Positions 61,587 to 64,000 of a stretch of DNA of 64,000 bases are shown here, one piece after another; position 1 is the first letter of the stretch, and each line of letters starts with the position of its first letter. Origin of the DNA: Bedellia somnulentella. Taxonomy: Eukaryota > Arthropoda > Insecta > Lepidoptera > Bedelliidae. The DNA is taken from contig OY755189.1 in the NCBI GenBank assembly GCA_963576735.1, positions 2,604,001 to 2,668,000 of the forward strand, in the 5' to 3' direction. The position numbers were made by a program, and so were the translations under genes. Under the pieces are notes generated by a model. The model did no database searches. It was not told the DNA's origin and saw nothing but the letters and a program-made list of their open reading frames with translations.

Positions 61587-64000
61587 ATGGCTGGCAGTTA
61601 TATTGTTAATGTTCCGAAGCTCCGGGGTCGTGAAAATTATGATGAGTGGGCATTCGCGGCCGAGAATTTCTTAATTTTGGATGGCGTCGACATCAACAAA
61701 CAAGAAGCCGAAAATGGCGGCAACACAGTGACCGTTGACGAACAAAAGGCAAAAGCAAAATTGGTGATGACAATAGATTCGTCGTTATACGTACATATCA
61801 AGAGTGAAAAAACCGCTGTAGACATATGGAAAAAACTCAAGACGCTATTCGACGACTGTGGTTTCACACGAAGGATTAGCTTGCTACGAAATTTGATTTC
61901 CATACGCCTCGAGAACAGTGAGACAATGACGGCATACGTTACGCAGGTCATAGATACGGCGCAAAAATTAAGAGGAACGGGTTTCGACATTAATGAAGAA
62001 TGGATAGGATCGCTGTTGTTAGCAGGATTGACGGATAAATTTTCGCCCATGATCATGGCGATCGAACATTCTGGGTTGGCCATATCTGCTGACGTCATAA
62101 AATCCAAACTGTTGGACATGAGTGATAATGTTGGTAGCAGTGAAACTGAAAGCGCATTTTTAGCATCTAAAAGTTGGCAGCGCCGTAAAGGAAATAAAGT
62201 TGTCAAAACAGTTGAAACGTCAAACCGACCTGTCAATGTCAAAGTGATTAAATGCTATAAATGTAAACAAACCGGTCATTATAAAAACCAATGTCCGCAA
62301 ACAAAGGAAAAAAAGGTAAATGCGTTCAGTGCAGTATTTCTTAACGGCAGTTTTGATAAGCATGAATGGTACATTGACTCTGGTGCCAGTAGTCATATGA
62401 TGATCAGCCAAGACAACATAAAAAATGCGTCAAGTAATCTAACTACAAAGGAGATTATAGTTGCAAACAGAACAACTATGCCTGTATTATGCTCTGGAGA
62501 TACACAAATTACGACTGTTGTGAACAACAAGGAATTTGATATTGCCGTCAAAGATGTGTTATGTATTCCCACACTCACCACCAACTTATTGTCTGTCAGT
62601 CAGCTGATAAAGCATGGTAACAAAGTCAGTTTTCATCAGGAATTTTGTTACATCAGAAATCGGCAGAAGGAACTGATTGGCATAGCACAGTTAATAAATG
62701 GGGTCTACAAGTTAAACACCAGGTCAGCATGTTTGTTCGCGGCTTCAGCAACAACGATATCAAATGTAATTTGGCACAGAAGACTTGGACATATAAATAG
62801 CAAAGACATGAATGACATGAGAGAGGGTGCGGTTGACGGCTTAGAATTTGACAAGAAAGCTGAGATTAGCAAGTTCAATTGCACAGTGTGCTGTGAAGCC
62901 AAACAAACCAGATTGCCATTTCCACATAGCAGTAATAGAAGTATGCATGTCCTTGATTTGATTCATGCAGATGTGTGTGGGCCGATGGAAACCAAATCAA
63001 TTGGCTCATCCAGATATTTCTTGCTATTTGTGGATGACTATAGTAGAATGTCATTTGTCTATTTTTTGCAGAAAAAAAGTGAAGTCTACTCCTGTTTTAA
63101 AGAATTCAAGATTATGGTTGAAAAACAGATGAATTGCAGTATAAAAGTTCTAAGGACAGACAATGGCACAGAATTTTGCTCAAATGAAATGGAGAACTAT
63201 TTAAAACAACATGGCATAATACATCAGCGCACCAACCCATATACCCCAGAACAAAATGGGATGTGTGAGAGATTTAACCGCACTATTGTGGAGAGAGCCA
63301 GATGTTTACTTTATGATGCAAAGTTTGAGAAAAGTTTTTGGGCAGAAGCAGTTCACACAGCTGTGTACTTAAAAAATAGAACAGTTGCTTCAGGGATGAA
63401 CAAAAAAACTCCTTATGAACTTTGGACTGGCTGCAAGCCAAATGTCAGTCATCTAAGATTGTTTGGAAGCACAGTTATGGCTCACATTCCTAAACAAAAA
63501 AGACTGAAATGGGATAAAAAGGCAGAAAAGCATTACTTAGTTGGGTATGCTGATAATATAAAGGGGTACAGGCTGTACAATCCCAGTACCAATAAAGTGA
63601 TAACATGCAGGGATGTTACCGTCATGGAGCAGGATAATTCAGAAATAGTGCAAGCAACAATAAATGAAAACAATGTGTCCTCACCTGACAATCTTGGTCA
63701 GAATAAAGATTCTGATGACTCAGACTCTGAAGTGTCAACTGGTACAGTGAAAAGTAACAATAATGACAGTACTTACATAGCAGAATCAAGCTCACAGAGT
63801 AGTTCAGATGAATTTTTTGACAGTATACCAGCAAAGGAGTTGAAAGATTTAATTGAGAGTGAAAAACCAGATAAAGCTGTTAGAGAAAGGAAAAAACCTG
63901 ACAGATATGGCTATAGTAATATGTGTGTTGAAACAGACTTAAATTTATGTGCAGAACAACTGATAACATATGAAGAGGCTGTAAATGGACCAGAATCAAA
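61587..64000 (+). CDS. Copia Gag-Pol polyprotein (Gag, protease, integrase; runs off the window)
   Basis: A single uninterrupted frame of 804 codons opens at ATG 61587. In order: a Gag domain (about residues 1-215); a CCHC zinc knuckle CYKCKQTGHYKNQC (about 222-235); aspartic protease with WYIDSGASSHM (about 260); the pre-integrase zinc region WHRRLGHIN...CTVCCEAKQ; and the integrase core with D in HADVCGP, D in LRTDNGTEF and E in EQNGMCERFN (DD35E type), then the GKxP-type KKTPYELWTGCKPN. The acidic linker before RT is reached at the right edge; RT and RNase H are not visible. No stop or frameshift was seen, so this is a young, possibly active element. Confidence 0.92.
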   Translation, partial: MAGSYIVNVPKLRGRENYDEWAFAAENFLILDGVDINKQEAENGGNTVTVDEQKAKAKLVMTIDSSLYVHIKSEKTAVDIWKKLKTLFDDCGFTRRISLLRNLISIRLENSETMTAYVTQVIDTAQKLRGTGFDINEEWIGSLLLAGLTDKFSPMIMAIEHSGLAISADVIKSKLLDMSDNVGSSETESAFLASKSWQRRKGNKVVKTVETSNRPVNVKVIKCYKCKQTGHYKNQCPQTKEKKVNAFSAVFLNGSFDKHEWYIDSGASSHMMISQDNIKNASSNLTTKEIIVANRTTMPVLCSGDTQITTVVNNKEFDIAVKDVLCIPTLTTNLLSVSQLIKHGNKVSFHQEFCYIRNRQKELIGIAQLINGVYKLNTRSACLFAASATTISNVIWHRRLGHINSKDMNDMREGAVDGLEFDKKAEISKFNCTVCCEAKQTRLPFPHSSNRSMHVLDLIHADVCGPMETKSIGSSRYFLLFVDDYSRMSFVYFLQKKSEVYSCFKEFKIMVEKQMNCSIKVLRTDNGTEFCSNEMENYLKQHGIIHQRTNPYTPEQNGMCERFNRTIVERARCLLYDAKFEKSFWAEAVHTAVYLKNRTVASGMNKKTPYELWTGCKPNVSHLRLFGSTVMAHIPKQKRLKWDKKAEKHYLVGYADNIKGYRLYNPSTNKVITCRDVTVMEQDNSEIVQATINENNVSSPDNLGQNKDSDDSDSEVSTGTVKSNNNDSTYIAESSSQSSSDEFFDSIPAKELKDLIESEKPDKAVRERKKPDRYGYSNMCVETDLNLCAEQLITYEEAVNGPES

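Noticed and set aside
61637..62902. Minus-strand open frames opposite Copia
   Set aside because: They are shadows of the intact plus-strand Gag-Pol frame.

Overview
The window looks like nuclear DNA of a moth or butterfly (Lepidoptera). It is AT-rich and intron-like, and most of it is transposable elements of types common in Lepidoptera: RTE-type LINEs, SINEs with (TATG)n tails, Helitrons ending in a GAAGTCGCGGG hairpin plus CTAG, Penelope, Copia, and TIR/MITE elements. The species cannot be told from sequence alone.

Host coding content is small and all on the minus strand. Four exons join in frame to the N-terminal half of a secreted ADAMTS-type metalloprotease: a signal-peptide exon at 31537-31611, then 1702-1774, 913-1169 and 59-773 (M12B propeptide, RQRR furin site, start of the catalytic domain). 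Intron 1 spans about 29.8 kb and is packed with repeats. A fifth exon at 60862-60967 carries the zinc-binding HEIGH motif. It has the phase and sequence expected to follow exon 59-773, yet it lies upstream of the gene's first exon. That implies a tandem paralogue or an assembly misjoin.

The commonest repeat, called SINE-M here, is about 250 bp and occurs about 45 times in both orientations. In the sense direction it starts GCTGTGTAGTGTCGGC and ends GCCGTGAGTATATGTATG. Several copies have clear target-site duplications, some copies sit inside other SINE-M copies, and at least three subfamilies are visible. A second, tRNA-headed SINE (called SINE-T) occurs about 13 times, with one intact copy at 53313-53672. 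Both SINEs share a 3' hairpin and tail with an RTE-like LINE whose longest copy is at 6940-8441, so that LINE is the likely source of their retrotransposition machinery.

Region by region: 2.3-4.2 kb is a Helitron whose 5' end has expanded into thirteen 140-bp units with a 5-unit higher-order pattern. 6.9-8.4 kb is the RTE-like LINE. 9-30 kb is intron 1 with SINEs, RTE 3' ends and two foldback MITEs. 29.3-30.8 kb is a second Helitron. 34.7-35.9 kb is a 1.2-kb palindromic element. 38.8-40.7 kb is a tandem array of tRNA-like units split by a CR1/L2-group LINE. 46.7-47.0 kb is a TIR element carrying a small piggyBac-type insertion, with an empty-site paralogue at 55.6 kb. 48.4-52.0 kb is a Helitron split by a LINE. 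54.0-55.4 kb is a Helitron with a helicase remnant. 55.9-58.5 kb is a Penelope element split by a minus-strand LINE. 61.4 kb to the end is a Copia element with an uninterrupted Gag-protease-integrase frame, inserted into a SINE-M.

Together these record layered insertions, of which Copia, SINE-M and SINE-T look youngest. No prokaryotic-type operons, CRISPR arrays, rRNA genes or convincing functional tRNA genes were found.
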